The translations under genes and the position numbers were made by a program. This document shows positions 27,489-37,682 of a DNA stretch of 64,000 nucleotides, piece by piece; within the stretch, counting starts at the first letter, position 1; each line of letters starts with the position of its first letter. The DNA comes from Legionella sp. PATHC032 (lineage in GTDB: Bacteria > Pseudomonadota > Gammaproteobacteria > Legionellales > Legionellaceae). The notes beneath the pieces are model-generated. The model was not told where the DNA came from and did no database searches. It was given only the letters and a program-made list of their open reading frames with translations. The stretch lies in contig NZ_JAPHOV010000001.1 in assembly GCF_026191185.1 (NCBI RefSeq), positions 298,501-362,500 on the forward strand. The letters run 5' to 3'.

Positions 27489-27875
27489 TTAAGACCCGCT
27501 ACCATAAGGTTTCGTAATGATTTCAAGAAGGTGCCCATTAGGATCATTAAAATATAATCCTCGCCCCCCATCATTATAATTCATTTGACCTAATCGGGTT
27601 TGTCCTGGATCAGCCCAATAATCTATTTTAAGTTCACAAATTCTCTTAAAAATGTCATCAAATTCAGTTTCTGTTACTAAAAAGGCATAATGTTGGGGAG
27701 TAATTTCTTTATTTGTTTTACAGAAATCAAGGCTCAGATGGTTACTCATCTCAACTACCATAAATGGGCCATATGGAATTGCTTCAGGTAAGCCCAAAAT
27801 CTCTGTAAGGAAGCGAGCCGATTTATCACGATCTTTTACCCACACGATAGTATGATTCAATTGTATACTCATCAT
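27489..27875 (-). CDS. VOC/glyoxalase-family protein
   Basis: 128 residues. Two beta-alpha-beta-beta-beta halves of the vicinal oxygen chelate fold. The N-terminal metal-type His is in LNHTIVWVKD, and a C-terminal Glu lies in FNDPNGHLLEIITKPY. Such proteins act as dioxygenases, glyoxalases or antibiotic-binding proteins; the function here is open. Its ATG overlaps the stop of the upstream MFS gene (ATGA), implying coupled expression and perhaps a joint detoxification role. Confidence 0.85.
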   Translation of the reverse strand: MMSIQLNHTIVWVKDRDKSARFLTEILGLPEAIPYGPFMVVEMSNHLSLDFCKTNKEITPQHYAFLVTETEFDDIFKRICELKIDYWADPGQTRLGQMNYNDGGRGLYFNDPNGHLLEIITKPYGSGS

Positions 27876-29086
27876 GATTCCTTGTTTTTGTCGGTATAAG
27901 AAATTATTTCATTACTTTTTATGAAAGAAAAGAATAATCCCATCATTAAAATGCATAGAAGAATGTAAATTGCTGGCAATAAATATTGTGACATTGGTAG
28001 TAAGCTTAATCCCAAGATAACCACTGTAACCAATCCCATATTGATGAAGTTCATTACAGCGGAGCCATGGGCTTTATCGGAGGTATGATTCATGGCAAAT
28101 GTCGAAGCATTTGCAAAAATAAAAGATAGTCCCAGATATATGAATATCATAGGAAGAAAGAGCTTGATGAGCGCTGAATGATGGGTTAATGCCGCCATCA
28201 TCATCGCCAGTGCGGCAAACCCTGAGATTGAAATACCTAATTGGATTCCTGCACGTTGCGAGTATTTTTTTGCAAATTGAGCAGACAGGACTGAGCCCAG
28301 GGTCAGACCTAAGGAGGGTAAAATATTGGCAAAGCCATACTCTGTTGTACTCATTCCTAGCAAATTGATGGCAATAAATGGTGCTGTTGCTGCAAAAATG
28401 TAGACAAAACAGGATGCACCACCCATTAGTGCTCCACCAGAGATTAATGGTTTGTTTTTAAATTGACTTACATATCCATAAAACAGATGCTTCATTTGAA
28501 AAGCGTCAAGTTGAAGACTTTTTTGTGTTTCGGGAAGCTGTCTGACCATAGCAAGCAGAATGACTCCATAAGCAGTTCCTGCATAAAAGCAACTTTCCCA
28601 GCCATAATGGGAGTTTAAAATGCCGCCAATTGCAACACTCAAACCGGGTGCTATCGCAAAAGCCAGCATCAGATAGGCGGTTTTTTGTGTGGCTAATTTG
28701 GGTTCATAGGATTCATTAACCAAAGTGAAAGCCATTTTCAGTCCTACGCCGGATCCTAGAGCCAATAAAAACCGCCCTAAAACAAGTAATGAATACATGG
28801 AAAAAAAACCGGCCAATACACATAAAAGACTGCTTATAATTTGTAAGCTAATACCGATATAAAGTGTTCTTTTTCTTCCATAGCGATTCGCTATAGGGCC
28901 ATAAATAAGTTGCCCCAAGGCATAACCAATCAAAAAACTGGTGATAGTCTGTTGTGCAGTATGTTCTGTTATACCAAAAAATAAAGTGATATTGGGCAAT
29001 GCCGGTGTAAATAAGACTGCATTCACGGAAGCAAAAGAAATTAACAACAGTAAGGTAATGAAAGAGAGTTCATTTTTTGGATACAT
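27872..29086 (-). CDS. MFS drug efflux transporter (Bcr/CflA-like)
   Basis: 404 residues, 12 predicted transmembrane segments. The signature between segments 2 and 3, GYALGQLIYGPIANRYGRKR, and the ALGSGVGLKMAF region fit the Bcr/CflA drug:H+ antiporters. Divergent from a LysR-type regulator gene that probably controls it, and overlapping the VOC gene. Substrate unknown. Confidence 0.88.
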   Translation of the reverse strand: MYPKNELSFITLLLLISFASVNAVLFTPALPNITLFFGITEHTAQQTITSFLIGYALGQLIYGPIANRYGRKRTLYIGISLQIISSLLCVLAGFFSMYSLLVLGRFLLALGSGVGLKMAFTLVNESYEPKLATQKTAYLMLAFAIAPGLSVAIGGILNSHYGWESCFYAGTAYGVILLAMVRQLPETQKSLQLDAFQMKHLFYGYVSQFKNKPLISGGALMGGASCFVYIFAATAPFIAINLLGMSTTEYGFANILPSLGLTLGSVLSAQFAKKYSQRAGIQLGISISGFAALAMMMAALTHHSALIKLFLPMIFIYLGLSFIFANASTFAMNHTSDKAHGSAVMNFINMGLVTVVILGLSLLPMSQYLLPAIYILLCILMMGLFFSFIKSNEIISYTDKNKES

Positions 29087-29203
29087 GATAAGAATATGTT
29101 TAACGATTAACAGTTAAGAACAGTATAATTATTGACAAAATAATTAACAATATCATAATAAATTAACAACTATTAACTATATTGCAATAATTAAATTGAA
29201 ATC
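29087..29203. promoter_or_regulatory. Divergent promoter/operator region with repeated TTAAC
   Basis: A 117-base, very AT-rich gap contains TTAAC at 29100, 29107, 29144, 29163 and 29173. TTGACA at 29132-29137 is followed 17 bases later by ATAATA, a fair promoter toward the LysR gene. The repeated TTAAC units are candidate binding half-sites for the adjacent regulator. Confidence 0.4.
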
Positions 29204-30067
29204 ATGAGTAAATTTGATCAAATTACTTACTTTATTGCTGTTGTCGAAGAGCATGGTTTTGCAGCAGCTGCAAGAAAATTTGGTGTATCTACAGCTGCTG
29301 TTAGTAGGCAGATTGCTCGTCTTGAAGCCGAACTAAAAGCAGAGCTGTTGGTCAGAACAACTAGAAAATTATCATTAACTGAGATTGGAGCTCGCTATTA
29401 TCAGCAATGCAAAAAGGCTCTTTTGGAGTTGAATGAGGCAGACATCGCGATTGCTAATAGCCATAATGAAGCGGTGGGCATATTAAATGTCACGAGTAGT
29501 CGTTATTTTGCTATGAGATTTATTCTCCCTTATTTACCAGAATTCATGGATTTAAATCGAAAATTGCAGATTAAAATTGAATTGGCAGAAAGATTTCCTG
29601 ATTTAGCCCAGGAAAGCGTTGATGTGCTTTTTGGTGTTTCCATGGAGGGCCCACCAGAGCTGGTGCGTAAGCGAGTTTCTACAACACGATATGTGCTTTG
29701 TGCATCACCAGATTATCTGGCAAAAAATGGTATTCCGAAAATACCCTCCGATCTTGCGAAGCATCGCTATATAACCCATAGCATGCGAAATCCTGATAAT
29801 TTGATTACATTTAAAGGCGGCGAGCAGATTTATGTTGAACCTGTGTTATGGCTCAATGACAGTCGTGCCTTGTGTGAGTGCGCCATACTTGGGATAGGGA
29901 TTATCAAATTACATGAATACATAGTGGCTGAAGCATTACAAGATGGGCGCCTCATTGAGATTTTGCCTGAATTCCGGGAGTCCAATTTATCGGTGTATCT
30001 CTATTATCAGGCAAGCCGATATTTACAGCCTAAGATACGAAGATTTATTGATTTTTTTACAAAGTAA
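29204..30067 (+). CDS. LysR-family transcriptional regulator of the divergent MFS-VOC operon
   Basis: 287 residues. N-terminal winged helix-turn-helix (FGVSTAAVSRQIARLEAEL at about 26-44, then LVRTTRKLSLTEIG). The effector-binding domain runs from about 90 and includes VLFGVSMEGP and CILGIGIIKLHEYIV-type segments. The pairing with a divergent exporter gene is the classical LysR arrangement, so it most likely activates the MFS-VOC operon when its inducer is present. Confidence 0.88.
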   Translation: MSKFDQITYFIAVVEEHGFAAAARKFGVSTAAVSRQIARLEAELKAELLVRTTRKLSLTEIGARYYQQCKKALLELNEADIAIANSHNEAVGILNVTSSRYFAMRFILPYLPEFMDLNRKLQIKIELAERFPDLAQESVDVLFGVSMEGPPELVRKRVSTTRYVLCASPDYLAKNGIPKIPSDLAKHRYITHSMRNPDNLITFKGGEQIYVEPVLWLNDSRALCECAILGIGIIKLHEYIVAEALQDGRLIEILPEFRESNLSVYLYYQASRYLQPKIRRFIDFFTK

Positions 30068-30082
30068 CAATAATGGTTCTTT

Positions 30083-30319
30083 TCACTGAATCCCAAATGG
30101 TACTATCCTAGCATTTTTATATGAAATGCCATTTATGAGAACGCTATCTGTGATAAATTGCAGGAGCCTATGTTTGAAAATAAGCTGGAGTTTAATCTCT
30201 TCAGTAAATTGATGATCAATTAACATTTCAATCAAGTTGAAGTTAAGATCTATTTTTCTGATTGTATAAGTGTCATAAAACATGATAAAATGTCCACAAT
30301 TTTTACTATTTGTTTGCAT
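30083..30319 (-). CDS. Small hypothetical protein
   Basis: 78 residues, ATG at 30319 with AGGG nine bases upstream. No similarity recognised. The composition is plausible (hydrophobic and charged residues alternate), but it could be a chance frame in the gap between the LysR gene and sdbA. Low certainty. Confidence 0.3.
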   Translation of the reverse strand: MQTNSKNCGHFIMFYDTYTIRKIDLNFNLIEMLIDHQFTEEIKLQLIFKHRLLQFITDSVLINGISYKNARIVPFGIQ

Positions 30320-30386
30320 ATCTGTTAACCCTATAGGATTGCAATGTATAGTGCCACTTTAGTTTATTTAATTTTTAGAAGCTAAT

Positions 30387-33300
30387 ATGCATAAAAAATA
30401 CAACTACTACAGTCTTGAAAAAGAAAAAAAAACATTCTGGCAACATATACTGGATATTCTGAAGGCCCCATTTAGACTACCTGGTTGGATCGTTTCTTTT
30501 TTCCTCGCACGAAATATTACTCATGTGGCATTAAATCCTAATAATGTGCCACAACAACGTTTAATACATCTTACTAAAACAAGCAATCGTCCAGAGGATG
30601 ATATTGTTGTCGTTAATTTCAAAAAACGGCCTCCTCACAAATGGTTTAATGACACTCTGATTAAAATAGCCAATACCATTGCGGCTCTTCCTTTTGTAAC
30701 ACCAAGATTACGTACAAGGTTACATTACGATAATGAGAATGATATCAATCATGTGAACAATTTGCTTGCCGAGATTGATGCGCTTGTTCAGGGCAAATCA
30801 AAACAAAAGTATTGCAAAGGCAGAGCATTCGATTGGTCAAAAATTCATCTCAAAGGGTTAGAGTTCCTGGACCCTAAAATGAGAGGATATGTATATGAAC
30901 AACTGCATGAAAAATACGGCCATGTTTCATATATAACAAAACGCAAACCTAATATTGAATTTTTCACCTTAAAAACCCCTGATGGAAGTGAATTAGATTC
31001 AGTGCAAGTCACAGGTGAAGAAGAAGAACAAAAACCAATGGGTGAGCGCAAGTTTATTATTACCTGTATTGCGCGGGATCAGAATTTCATTAATTGGATA
31101 AAGGATTTAAACTATACGGCAAAAAATCTGGGCGCCACGGCCATCAGTTTCAATTACAGAGGTGTGGATTACAGTCGCGGTCTTGTCTGGACAGAAAATA
31201 ATCTTGTCGATGATATTCTGGCTCAGGTTCAAAGATTAATTAGTCTTGGTGCCGACCCTAGGAATATCTGTCTTGACGGTATGTGTATAGGTGGAGCGGT
31301 AGCAACAATTGCTACAGCAAAACTTCATGAGAAGGGCATGAAAGTCAAGTTGAATAATGAACGCTCTTTTACTTCTCTTTCTTCTCTCGTATTTGGTTTT
31401 ATTGTACCTGAATTACAAACAGCAAATTGGTGGAGTCCTTTAACTTATGGTCGTTTTGTACTGGCTGGTGTAGTTTATGTTTTACTCACGCCTTTAATTT
31501 GGATGGCAGGATGGCCAGTTGATGTTACCAAAGCCTGGAATAGAATACCTACTCAGGATAAAATGTATTCTGTTGTTCGGGATAAAGACAATGGCTTGTA
31601 CGATGGAGTAATTCACGATCACTTCTGTTCCATTGCAGCATTAGTTGACTCTCAAATTAATTCTATTTTATACAAATTATCCACTGATCAGTCGCTTACT
31701 GAGGAAGAAAAACAAATTCTGTGTGATGATCAGTTTTCTCACCATTTTAAACCAAGTCAAAGTGTTTTAAAAAATCCAAAATACAAAGGCCCGCATTTTA
31801 TTTCCCGACAAGATTTGGTTGCAGAGCTTGGTCATAGCGAGGAATATACCAATCATGATTATTTCCTTGACCGCTTGCGGGAAAAATTTCAATTGGATCG
31901 TGCTGCACGGCCAGTTGCTTTGGCTGAAGAGGAGGGAAAGGATATAGAGGAGATTCTACCTCAACCGTCTCAAGATACAGAGCACCCCTTAATTATTGCC
32001 AGCAGTGGGGGAACAGGACATATCTCCGCCACTCATGGCATCATTAATGACTTACAGAGTAAAAAAGATAATGTTGTCATTACGCAGCATCATGCCGAGC
32101 TCTACAAAAACAAGCCCTTCTCAATTACATCTGCTCTGATTCGTATTGGCGTTTGGTTTACTTCTCTTCCTATCCTGGAGGACATACTGAAAGGAGTTAT
32201 GAGGTTTATAGGATATCCCGTTTTACCGAGTTCCTCCATCTTCTGGGATCAAATGTCCAAAATACAGCAAAGTGAAACCAAAAATGAAAATGGAATTGAA
32301 ACAGGCAGAACCCGTCCTTATGTGGATATGCTGTTGGATATATACCCTGAGGGATATGAATACACCGCGTTCAATAATGCGACTCACTTGACTTCCAGTA
32401 TTGAAGACATTCAAACCATGATAAGCTTCAAGGGACATGTTGAAGAGGATAACAGGAATATAGTCTATCAAAATATATTACAACGCCTTATGCGTGCTGC
32501 GAAACAGAATACTCCTTACACAAGATTAATTTCCACACAGGCACTCTCTTTGGGAGCTATTTGCGATGCCGTTAAATACTACAATACGGTATTTTTGCCT
32601 GTATACAATGCTGAAAGGAGAACTTCCTATCAGCCTATTACTATTGATCAGTACATGACCGATTTACCTTCACTGGGTTGTATTCATTTTATGAATAATT
32701 TGGAGGAACTCACAGCAGAGCAAAGGCAATTGATGGAGGTACATGCAGTGAATATGAGCGAACCATTTAAAGAGGCGCATTTTGGTAAAGAACAAGGCTT
32801 TAAAGCGGTTCATAATATTGATCCACGTAATAACCCAATGATTCGCAATGCCTTTAAAGACCCTTCATTGACAAAGTACCTGGATAAGAGCCAGTCATTT
32901 GATTTGCACTTTAATGTTTATAAAAAGGAAAAACAAAACGCACTGCCAGTACTGAATGGTAAAGAAAAAATTACAATCAAATCGCATGCTAAAATTGCTT
33001 CCATCATGATAGGCTCTCTGGCAGCAAATGCTTCCGCTGATTATGCGAAGTATTTATTGAATCAAGGGTATGATCATATTTTTCTTTTCGGTGGGCTTAA
33101 TGATTCCATTGCCAAACGCATCGATCAGATCATCAATTCTTACCCTGCCTCCAGGCGTGAAGAGATACGTAGGAAAATTATTCTCCTCGGGAATCAATCT
33201 GATGTCGAAATGGCACCGATAATGACCCGAAGTAACTGCGTGGTTATCCGTGGAGGTGGCTTGAGTGTCATGGAACAAATGGCTATGCCCATTATGGATG

Positions 33301-33737
33301 ATAAAATTGTATTATTACATCATGAAGATAATGAAGATGGCCCGTTAACATCCGGTCTCAGTTGGGAGGATGGTAATGCCGATAAATTAATCGAGTATCT
33401 GTCTGAAAAAGGGGCTTACGCTAGAAAAACATCCCCTAGTCTGTGTTCCGGTCATCTTCATGAGGCAGAAAAGAGTTTCGAAAAGAAATATAATGCTCAA
33501 CTGAAATCGACAGAAACCGCGAAAAAAGTAGATTTAACTATTCCTCAACAAGAAAAGCATCCTCTGAAAAAAGAGTGGGATAGAAAAACGGGATATACTG
33601 AATCCGGAGATATATTATCCCATCAGCATAGATTTTTTAACACGATACCTGAAGTAAGAGAGCCATTTTGCTCTAAGGAAGATGTACACCATCATGAATT
33701 CTCTAGTCAAAGTTTGGTTAGTGTAAGCGCTGGTTGA
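30387..33737 (+). CDS. sdbA: Dot/Icm effector SdbA (SidB paralogue)
   Basis: 1116 residues, recognised as the SidB-family effector next to legG2. Residues about 150-450 look like an alpha/beta hydrolase: strands FIITCIA and TAISFNYRGVDYSRG, then the nucleophile elbow G298-M-C300-I-G302, with Cys where Ser is usual, and a possible catalytic His in VIHDHF near 411. From 533 the protein changes to a GT-B glycosyltransferase pattern. LIIASSGGTGHISATHG (about 535-551) resembles the N-terminal loop of MurG/MGDG-synthase enzymes. CVVIRGGGLSVMEQMAMP (about 951-968) resembles their sugar-nucleotide-binding helix. A hydrophobic stretch (356-376) may bind membrane. The C-terminal 100 residues are charged, with Glu/Lys and a HHH cluster. 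Biochemical function is inferred only. Confidence 0.85.
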   Translation: MHKKYNYYSLEKEKKTFWQHILDILKAPFRLPGWIVSFFLARNITHVALNPNNVPQQRLIHLTKTSNRPEDDIVVVNFKKRPPHKWFNDTLIKIANTIAALPFVTPRLRTRLHYDNENDINHVNNLLAEIDALVQGKSKQKYCKGRAFDWSKIHLKGLEFLDPKMRGYVYEQLHEKYGHVSYITKRKPNIEFFTLKTPDGSELDSVQVTGEEEEQKPMGERKFIITCIARDQNFINWIKDLNYTAKNLGATAISFNYRGVDYSRGLVWTENNLVDDILAQVQRLISLGADPRNICLDGMCIGGAVATIATAKLHEKGMKVKLNNERSFTSLSSLVFGFIVPELQTANWWSPLTYGRFVLAGVVYVLLTPLIWMAGWPVDVTKAWNRIPTQDKMYSVVRDKDNGLYDGVIHDHFCSIAALVDSQINSILYKLSTDQSLTEEEKQILCDDQFSHHFKPSQSVLKNPKYKGPHFISRQDLVAELGHSEEYTNHDYFLDRLREKFQLDRAARPVALAEEEGKDIEEILPQPSQDTEHPLIIASSGGTGHISATHGIINDLQSKKDNVVITQHHAELYKNKPFSITSALIRIGVWFTSLPILEDILKGVMRFIGYPVLPSSSIFWDQMSKIQQSETKNENGIETGRTRPYVDMLLDIYPEGYEYTAFNNATHLTSSIEDIQTMISFKGHVEEDNRNIVYQNILQRLMRAAKQNTPYTRLISTQALSLGAICDAVKYYNTVFLPVYNAERRTSYQPITIDQYMTDLPSLGCIHFMNNLEELTAEQRQLMEVHAVNMSEPFKEAHFGKEQGFKAVHNIDPRNNPMIRNAFKDPSLTKYLDKSQSFDLHFNVYKKEKQNALPVLNGKEKITIKSHAKIASIMIGSLAANASADYAKYLLNQGYDHIFLFGGLNDSIAKRIDQIINSYPASRREEIRRKIILLGNQSDVEMAPIMTRSNCVVIRGGGLSVMEQMAMPIMDDKIVLLHHEDNEDGPLTSGLSWEDGNADKLIEYLSEKGAYARKTSPSLCSGHLHEAEKSFEKKYNAQLKSTETAKKVDLTIPQQEKHPLKKEWDRKTGYTESGDILSHQHRFFNTIPEVREPFCSKEDVHHHEFSSQSLVSVSAG

Positions 33738-33952
33738 GGAAATATGCCTCTAATCATCGAATCTCGTTTGACTCAGGTGACTCAGGACAGCATAAATTTA
33801 TGATTAGCAATACCTACGGATTGATGCAATTCCAAAGAGCATAATGTCATTTTTTGCCCACAGATAGGAGTTTTGTATAATATTTTTGCATTTTGATAAA
33901 TAAAAGTAATTTATTGTCATTAATTGTTTATTTTAATAGTAGAGAAATCAAT

Positions 33953-35392
33953 ATGCCTAAAATTTTAGATAGCAATGCATACCGCGAGATGGAAAATGAT
34001 CTCAATAATCTTTTCGAGCAAATTTATAAACATGATAAAAAAGACAGAACTGCGATTACATTACAAGTTCAGCAATTTTTAGATAATTTAAGTGAATCCA
34101 TAAGGGATCATTCTCGCTTATTACTTACCAAAATTACCAGAGAAGAACTCATTTATTTTAAGGAAAAGAAACCTGGAGATTTGCGAGAGAAATTTCAAAA
34201 TATCGATGGGATGAGTGATTACTTTAACAATTTATCTGCATTGATTAATTTCTCGGTGATGCAGCAAGAAGATCCTACTCTGCGGGTTTTTTATTATGAT
34301 ATGTATATTCAACTAATGAATTTTTGCTATCTTAAAGGGGATTTGTTTGGTGCGGGAGCAATTTATACTGGACTAATATCCAATAACCTCCCTAGCTCCA
34401 TTGATTGGAAGAAATTGAGTTCCGAGAGCCGATTGATTTTTAAAGATTGTGAAGAAAAATTTAAGCGATTATTCAATCTCTCAACGACATACAACGCACA
34501 CACTGATTTAAAAAGAAAATTCAAAACTACTTTGATACCCGCATTACCATCACTGCTCACGGTTCAGATATACACTAAAGACTCTTACGATAACTCTGTC
34601 AGCGATTTTGAAAGAATTCAGGATAAGTTACATCAATTGGATTTGGAACATAATAAATTGCTCAATCGTATGCAACATGAATGGACTTCCTGGTCAAAAC
34701 CCTACTATGAGTATATGAAGAATGTTTATCTTCCACAAAGCATATTCGAATACACAACTCTCCTGAGAGAGTATGAAGAACTTATCACAACTCATGGTGG
34801 CCCTATTGCCAAGCAGTTTCATAAGGATAAGAATTCAGAACGTTTGGTAAGTTTTGTTGAATCGACGCTATCAGAAAATCAATCGGTTCTCAAATTATCT
34901 CCTTTTCAAAATGAGAGAATTGTTGAAATGCTTTCCGAGATTGAAGTGGTAAAAAGCGAATGCTCAAATCCAGCTATGTTTGATGATCTCTCCTGGAAGT
35001 TGAGAGAAATGAATTGTACTTTGGTAAAAGCCAAATCAATTGGTGGTTATACTTCGAAAATTTTTGCAAATCTTGATACTCCATACATGGAAGAAAATAC
35101 GGATGAAAATCCGAAACCAGTGCTTATAGATGAACCGCAAACGGACGATGTGTACCAACTTCAGCATGGCGGTATGAAATTGATGCGTGAGCTTGAACAG
35201 GCTATAGAGGATCGTAAACCGAAAGCCATTTATCATTGTTCAGATGAGGCAAACTATGGTTTCTTTAGGGAAGCCAGAAGAAAAGGGAGAAATTTGAATT
35301 TAAAACCAATGGATGTCGAGGTCATGGATGTGGATGTCATCGATTATGATGAGAAAGATTTACGCGATCAAACCGTTATGATTACGGCGTAA
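33953..35392 (+). CDS. legG2: Dot/Icm effector LegG2 (RasGEF-like)
   Basis: 479 residues from ATG 33953; a TTG at 33893 would add 20 residues. The region from about 65 to 235 reads as a CDC25/RasGEF-like helical domain: FNNLSALINFSVMQQEDP, then FLKGDLFGAGAIYTGL-like helices, FKDCEEKFKRLFNLS and the IPALPSLLTVQIYTKD turn before the last helices. This matches the annotation of lpg0276 as LegG2, a host-like Ras exchange factor. The C-terminal half is helical and charged; the extreme end repeats MDVEVMDVDVIDYDEKD. Located directly after sdbA. Confidence 0.8.
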   Translation: MPKILDSNAYREMENDLNNLFEQIYKHDKKDRTAITLQVQQFLDNLSESIRDHSRLLLTKITREELIYFKEKKPGDLREKFQNIDGMSDYFNNLSALINFSVMQQEDPTLRVFYYDMYIQLMNFCYLKGDLFGAGAIYTGLISNNLPSSIDWKKLSSESRLIFKDCEEKFKRLFNLSTTYNAHTDLKRKFKTTLIPALPSLLTVQIYTKDSYDNSVSDFERIQDKLHQLDLEHNKLLNRMQHEWTSWSKPYYEYMKNVYLPQSIFEYTTLLREYEELITTHGGPIAKQFHKDKNSERLVSFVESTLSENQSVLKLSPFQNERIVEMLSEIEVVKSECSNPAMFDDLSWKLREMNCTLVKAKSIGGYTSKIFANLDTPYMEENTDENPKPVLIDEPQTDDVYQLQHGGMKLMRELEQAIEDRKPKAIYHCSDEANYGFFREARRKGRNLNLKPMDVEVMDVDVIDYDEKDLRDQTVMITA

Positions 35393-35457
35393 TTTATCTG
35401 GTATCAATATTTTGAATCCATCGGATATCTCTTATAGATGCCAAAGACATTTTTACC

Positions 35458-37680
35458 TTATTTTATTCTATTCCCTTGGAGAAGTTTTTCTATCTCTTCC
35501 GAGGGTATAGGCTTGCTCATTAAAAAGCCTTGAATGTCATTACATCGCCTTTTCTTGAGAAATTTGAGTTGGTTTTGCGTTTCTACTCCTTCCGCGATGA
35601 TATTAAAATTCATGCTTTGCGCTATAGCAATAATCGCATCAATGATCGCTTCATCTCCAGGTGATTTTGAAATATTCTGAATGAATGATTGATCTATTTT
35701 TAGGCTATCGACAGCAACCTGTTTTAATAAATTCAAGCTGGAATTTCCTGTGCCGAAATCATCCAAAATAATTAACACACCTAGTGATTTCAATTTTTTG
35801 ATCGTTCTTTGTATTTCTTTATCAATAATGACATTTTCAGTAATTTCCAGCTCCAAACAATGGGGTTCAATTGAATATTCCTTTAAAAGATTCTCTACCA
35901 TTGTCGGAAAATCGCGTTGTCTTAACTGTTTACCTGCTACATTGCATGCGACACGAACTTCAGGCAGTCCCATTTTGCGCCACTCACCAATTTGTTTACA
36001 GGTTTCCCGCAAAACCCACTCTCCTATCGGTACGATAAGCCCTGAACTTTCGGCAGTAGGAATAAAATCCAAGGGTAAAATAATACCTTTTTGCGGGTGA
36101 TTCCACCTGATTAATGCTTCCATGGAACGGATCTCATGCGTATTCACTTCAAATTGAGGTTGATAAAGGAGAAAAAACTCATGATGGACAATCGCTTTTT
36201 GCAAGTCCAATTCCAGCTGAAATTGCTGGTTTGTCTTTTTGTTAAGTTTCTCTGTATAAAAAGAGAATTGGTTACCGCCGCGAAATTTTGCCTGATACAT
36301 CGCCATATCCGCATTACTGAGTAAAGTGTTTACTGTTTTACCATCTGTTGGATAAACACTAATACCGATGCTGACATGAATATTGATGTCTCTTTCAGCA
36401 ATACGAAATGTTTTTTGAAAGGATTTGAGGATTTTTTGAGCCACTCCGGCAATTTGCTCTTCAGAACTAAACGACTGAAAAAGCATTACAAACTCATCTC
36501 CACCAAGTCTGGCTAGAGTATCTTCTTTTCGCACCAAAGATCGTAATCGTGCAGCGACTGCGCACAGTAATTGATCGCCTGCCTCATGGCTCAAGCTGTC
36601 ATTGATCATTTTAAAGCGATCCAAGTCAAAAAATAATATGGCAAATTTCATTTTGTGGCGGGCATAACCACTTATAGCATGTTCAATACGGTCAATTAAT
36701 AACAAGCGATTGGGTAAATCGGTTAATGCGTCATGAGTGGCCTGGTACTCCAGTTTTTCCTTTAATCGCGTTTGCTCAGTGATGTCTCTGAAGCTCCATA
36801 CACGGCCTACCGTTTGCAGACCAACGCGATGTGGTTTGGAACAGCACTCAACTACTTTGCCATTTCTAAAATGATAAATTTGTATACTCGAATCATCGAT
36901 GTGGATAGAGAATTCTTTGACATGTAGGGCATGCTGTTCTGAATTGAGCAATTGTGTTGACATATACTGAATGAGTTTGGATTCACTTGTTTTTTTCATG
37001 ATGGATTCGGGGATATTCCACAATTTGACGAATTGAGAGTTGTAATCAACGATTTTTCCTTGTAAATCGACAACCAGAATGCCATCCGAAGAGGACTCAA
37101 TCGTTGCCCGTAATAATGAGAAGGATTGTTGTAAAGACTCGGTTCGTTCTTCTACCAATTGATTTAAAAACTCAGTATGCTTTTGAGTTTCTCTGGCAAG
37201 TACCCATTTTTGTGTCAAAGCGCTTGCCAGCTGCCTTACGGCAATCACATCGAAAGGTTTTTTTAACACTAATAAATTATCGCTTAATCCCAGGGTATTC
37301 ACTGTGCTTTCCCATGAATAATCAGAGTAAGCGCTGCATATAACGATCTGTATTTGTGGATCAATGGCCCAAATGCGTTTGATGGTTTCTATCCCATCTA
37401 TCCCTGGGGGCATTCTTATATCAACAAAGGCGAGGGGGTATGGCCTGCCTTCTTCAAGTGAACGCTTGACTTTTTCTATCCCCTCAATACCTTGAGTCGC
37501 TACATCGATTTCAAATTCGGGTAAAGAGATCCCCAGTTGTTCTGTCTCATCATCAAAAAGCTCAGCATCAAATTTATTTAATAATGTAGAGTTTTTGCTG
37601 ACATTTAATATTTTCATAAAATCCTGATGGATTGCCGGATTGTCATCAATGACCAGAATGCGAAAAGATTCAGTACTCAT
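35458..37680 (-). CDS. Response regulator with REC-PAS-GGDEF-EAL (c-di-GMP synthesis and hydrolysis)
   Basis: 740 residues. Receiver domain at 1-170 with phospho-acceptor Asp87 (FVDIRMPPG) and the conserved KKPFD; PAS region at about 190-300; GGDEF domain with an intact RLGGDEF near 391-397; EAL domain with intact EALIRW near 519, DDFGTG and SLKID. Both active sites look complete, so the protein should make and degrade c-di-GMP. The orthologous pair in strain Lens (Lpl0329 with kinase Lpl0330) was reported as a bifunctional cyclase/phosphodiesterase controlled by phosphorylation (from memory). The kinase gene is two bases upstream in the same operon. Confidence 0.92.
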   Translation of the reverse strand: MSTESFRILVIDDNPAIHQDFMKILNVSKNSTLLNKFDAELFDDETEQLGISLPEFEIDVATQGIEGIEKVKRSLEEGRPYPLAFVDIRMPPGIDGIETIKRIWAIDPQIQIVICSAYSDYSWESTVNTLGLSDNLLVLKKPFDVIAVRQLASALTQKWVLARETQKHTEFLNQLVEERTESLQQSFSLLRATIESSSDGILVVDLQGKIVDYNSQFVKLWNIPESIMKKTSESKLIQYMSTQLLNSEQHALHVKEFSIHIDDSSIQIYHFRNGKVVECCSKPHRVGLQTVGRVWSFRDITEQTRLKEKLEYQATHDALTDLPNRLLLIDRIEHAISGYARHKMKFAILFFDLDRFKMINDSLSHEAGDQLLCAVAARLRSLVRKEDTLARLGGDEFVMLFQSFSSEEQIAGVAQKILKSFQKTFRIAERDINIHVSIGISVYPTDGKTVNTLLSNADMAMYQAKFRGGNQFSFYTEKLNKKTNQQFQLELDLQKAIVHHEFFLLYQPQFEVNTHEIRSMEALIRWNHPQKGIILPLDFIPTAESSGLIVPIGEWVLRETCKQIGEWRKMGLPEVRVACNVAGKQLRQRDFPTMVENLLKEYSIEPHCLELEITENVIIDKEIQRTIKKLKSLGVLIILDDFGTGNSSLNLLKQVAVDSLKIDQSFIQNISKSPGDEAIIDAIIAIAQSMNFNIIAEGVETQNQLKFLKKRRCNDIQGFLMSKPIPSEEIEKLLQGNRIK

Positions 37681-37682
37681 TT

